Source: Zygnema cylindricum (taxonomy: Eukaryota; Streptophyta; Zygnematophyceae; Zygnematales; Zygnemataceae). From it: 64,000 nucleotides of DNA. Under the pieces are notes generated by a model. That model did not search any database, was not told the DNA's origin, and was given only the letters and a program-made list of their open reading frames with translations. The stretch covers positions 1 through 64,000 of the forward strand of contig JBBHKE010000720.1 of NCBI GenBank assembly GCA_037447655.1. Direction: 5' to 3'. The translations under genes were made by a program, and so were the position numbers. How positions within the stretch are numbered: the stretch's first letter is position 1; every line of letters begins with the position of its first letter. Below are positions 62,401 to 64,000 of this stretch, in pieces.

Positions 62401-62815
62401 GCGCAGCAGAAAAAAAAAGAAGGCCATGTCAACCAACAAAAAAAAACCCATTACAAACCTGCTTAGAATTGCCCCTAAAACCTAGGGAATCAGCTAAGCT
62501 ATAAAATGTAACATAGGCAGAATTCAGAAGGCCAAGCTTACAGTGTCTGGAATAAAAACAAAAAAAAAACGAAAAAAAATAGTAAACAGCGGATTTTGAG
62601 AATGCAAAAGTTGTCTCGGGACTCTGACAATACCAAACTTCAACAAAGGTTTTCCTTCGCACGTCATATCCTTGTAAAACTATTACGCTAGCAACATTGT
62701 TTTGACAACCACATTTCCACAGAATAAATTTTTTGCTTGTTATGCATAGGACAGGCAGGCCTGATAAAAGGTGAGGAAAGTTAAGCCTACCTCTCCTTGA
62801 CCAGTGTTCGCCATA
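47798..62815 (-). CDS. NDX: NDX (Nodulin homeobox) protein, 20 exons
   Basis: Assembled exons: 62815..62792, 62382..62257, 60601..60446, 60075..59982, 59863..59811, 59310..59170, 58733..58497, 56897..56754, 56241..56142, 55119..55040, 54874..54692, 54513..54132, 53822..53783, 53697..53649, 53512..53479, 53145..53055, 52622..52529, 51687..50170, 49908..49874, 49118..47798; about 1,633 residues. N-terminal NDX landmarks: AVNELHSLSSKNLS, GIRLLHSLCDLASR, RPTLVTSCLYLLPA, QINTLRMADVLSDDSNFR. The homeodomain (about 1138-1207: RRRIMNDAQVEAIEEALKEE, GSKLTAIQLKNW, INNRRQRVNKPQF) spans three exons. The NDX C-terminal domain (about 1483-1565) has VLDEEGSLVGHGLV and YYEAIDKKGRLILAW. Unusual are long disordered acidic/basic linkers in the last large exons, so the protein far exceeds the roughly 900-residue Arabidopsis NDX. 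The Arabidopsis protein binds R-loop ssDNA at FLC and associates with heterochromatin. The start exon, the 59982 and 56142 donors and exons 13-17 are least certain. Confidence 0.85.
50371..50575 (-). repeat. GAA/TTC-type repeat encoding acidic runs
   Basis: A run of TTCTTC and TTGTTCTTC units on + which on - encodes EEQ repeats and an uninterrupted Glu block within the large NDX exon. A second, less regular acidic-coding region lies at about 48410-48850 in the last exon. Confidence 0.9.
53253..53420. mobile_element. TA-flanked MITE, family B, left-truncated
   Basis: Contains the family core (TTTTTTTGGGCCGAAAACCA, GTGGACTACAATTTGCCACG) and a right end CTAATAATGATGGACAGTG followed by TA; the left end is missing. 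It lies in an NDX intron. Confidence 0.55.
60905..61010. mobile_element. Decayed family-B MITE remnant
   Basis: AAACCCAATCACAACTTTTT, TTTGACCATAAAATGGTGTC and GTGATCCACATC resemble the family-B interior, but neither end is intact. It lies in an NDX intron. Confidence 0.35.
61747..61944. mobile_element. TA-flanked MITE, family B, well preserved
   Basis: A 198-bp element with ends CACCGCTCATCGCTATTAGA and TCTAATAGCGATGGGCGGTG, one mismatch across about 20 bp, bordered by TA. The interior has TGGCCAAAAATCATAAAATA and GTGAACCACGATCTGCCACG. It lies in the second NDX intron. Confidence 0.85.
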
Positions 62816-63091
62816 CTGAGCATGATAATAGCGACAATAGCAGAGATGGGGCACAATACGTAAATTTGTGGTCAGAAATCCTTGAATAATTCTAAAAGTA
62901 GCATATTTTTCAATTGTTTATTGACCAGCGAAGAAAAACCGGGGAGAGGCTTAGTAGATGACCAAAGCCGAGGAACCTTTTACCACATGAGGGAAACAAA
63001 AATGGTTAAGAAAATTTGACTACTATCCTTATAGTCGTTTGCTTCAAAGAGATGAGGATTCCAAGCATCAACATGTGTCGCAAAACACATG

Positions 63092-63242
63092 CTGATTTAC
63101 CATACAGCATGTAGACTCGTGACAGAGCACAGCTTTTGCAAGCAGTGTGCAAGAGAAGCTTGCAGTTTGAGCAGAAAGTGCAAAACGTTACTGTACTTTG
63201 CTGTACTGTCCTGCCGTACTATGACATAAAGTGCGTATGTAT
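63092..63242. repeat. Direct duplication, copy 1
   Basis: TGATTTACCATACAGCATGT through AGAGCACAGCTTTTGCAAGC and TTGCAGTTTGAGCAGAAAGT to TACTATGACATAAAGTGCGT; about 150 bp that recur at 63829 with a few substitutions and small indels. Confidence 0.9.
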
Positions 63243-63250
63243 GTACAGTA

Positions 63251-63792
63251 CACCGCCAATCGCTATTAGAGTATATAACGCTAATTCGGTGCCCTTTTTT
63301 CAAAAAAAAAAACCTGAAATACAATTAATAACGCTATTTAAGTAGGTGGACCATAATCTGCCACGTCTCAGGTACTAAATTAGAATCAATAACGCTAAAT
63401 TTTTTTTGACGCTATTTAATCCTTGACTCCGTACAAAATCTGACAAATCGTACACAAATCGTACATTCACACGTCGTCGAAACGCGGCTGTCGGACGAAT
63501 ATGTGCGAGCGGGATTTTTTACGACCTGGGTTTTTTTCCTTTTTAGAACACACATTATCATGCGTCCGCGGTTACTAAAACTAATTTATTGTAATTTTTA
63601 CCGCCCAAAAAGGTACAGTTTATGTACGGTCTCGACACTGACCGTACACCACTCTATTTAAGAGTACAATGTACTGAATATAACCCTAAATAGAATAAAG
63701 AAAAAAATAGAATAAACTACGCTATTTGAGAATAAAACAAAAAAAAAGCGGGACGGGATTAGCGTACACAACGCTAATAGCGATTGGCGGTG
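63251..63792. mobile_element. Family-B-like element, long form
   Basis: A 542-bp element with near-perfect inverted ends CACCGCCAATCGCTATTAG and CTAATAGCGATTGGCGGTG. TA is on the left (63249-63250) but TT on the right. The first 150 bp match family B; the rest (GTACAAAATCTGACAAATCG onwards) is extra. Confidence 0.65.
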
Positions 63793-63828
63793 TTATCGCG
63801 ATAAGTTTTTTACCGATACACAACACTA
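63793..63828. mobile_element. Isolated right end of a hAT element
   Basis: TATCGCGATAAGTTTTTTAC and CGATACACAACACTA match the terminal 36 bp of the hAT element at 38749..39552. No matching left end is present nearby on the left. Confidence 0.75.
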
Positions 63829-64000
63829 TGATTTACCATAAAGTGTGTAGACTGTAGACTCGTGACAGAGCACAGCTTTTGCAAGCAGTGTGCAAGAGAA
63901 GCTTGCAGTTTGAGCAGAAAGTACAAAACGTTACTGTACTCTGCTGTACAGTACAGTACTGTACTGTCTTGCCGTACTATGACATAAAGTGCGTATATAT
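63829..64000. repeat. Direct duplication, copy 2, runs to the window edge
   Basis: Copy of 63092..63242, beginning immediately after the hAT end, with an expanded GTACAGTACAGTACTGTACT palindromic stretch near 63945. It probably continues past the window. Confidence 0.9.

Noticed and set aside
62429-62854. A 141-residue - frame just upstream of the NDX exons
   Set aside because: Not NDX-like. The adjacent in-frame ATG with a GTAGGC donor at 62792 makes a better first exon in the NDX phase.
1-64000. CRISPR arrays, operons, Shine-Dalgarno sites or other bacterial features
   Set aside because: The sequence has spliced nuclear genes and eukaryotic transposons; no regularly spaced repeats of CRISPR type are present.

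Overview
The window is nuclear DNA from a eukaryote of the green-plant (streptophyte) lineage. Its genes have many GT-AG introns, and two of them are plant types: a GARP/HHO (NIGT1-like) MYB factor at the left edge and a Nodulin-Homeobox (NDX) gene at the right. Long introns, roughly 60% A+T by eye and dense non-autonomous DNA transposons fit a large, repeat-rich genome. A bryophyte, lycophyte, fern or charophyte is my guess, but the species cannot be fixed from the sequence. Nothing looks bacterial, organellar or viral.

Genes, left to right. The 3' part of an HHO-type MYB gene is on + (102-2535). Every other gene I could assemble is on -: an unrecognised acidic Ser-rich protein (4467-6694); a dsRNA-binding-domain protein with a possible organelle presequence (12934-14252); an EEF1A-lysine-methyltransferase/EFM5 homologue in four exons (18019-24435); a two-exon DUF4460/DUF4461 (TCAIM-like) probable mitochondrial protein (27065-28922); translin in seven exons including a 26-nt microexon (34314-41526); and a 20-exon NDX homeobox gene (47798-62815). 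I assembled exons by hand from homology remembered for each family, splice-site fit and phase. Phases close in every gene, but no transcript data were available.

Between and inside the genes the DNA is mostly transposon-derived. There are two hAT-type families with 8-bp target duplications, a PIF/Harbinger-like element with 20-bp perfect terminal inverted repeats and TAA duplications, a diverse set of TA-flanked MITEs, and long-inverted-repeat elements of about 2 kb. A decayed hAT transposase lies in a methyltransferase intron. Two hAT MITEs lie just over 100 bp upstream of start codons, and other MITEs lie in introns of the methyltransferase, translin and NDX genes.

The genes do not form one pathway: they are housekeeping (translation-factor methylation, small-RNA/DNA binding, mitochondrial) and regulatory (MYB, homeobox) genes that happen to be neighbours. 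I found no convincing new multi-gene system. The most notable items are the expanded NDX protein, the MITE placement near promoters and splice sites, the ORF-bearing Harbinger-like element, and the direct duplication at the right edge that starts where a hAT end stops.
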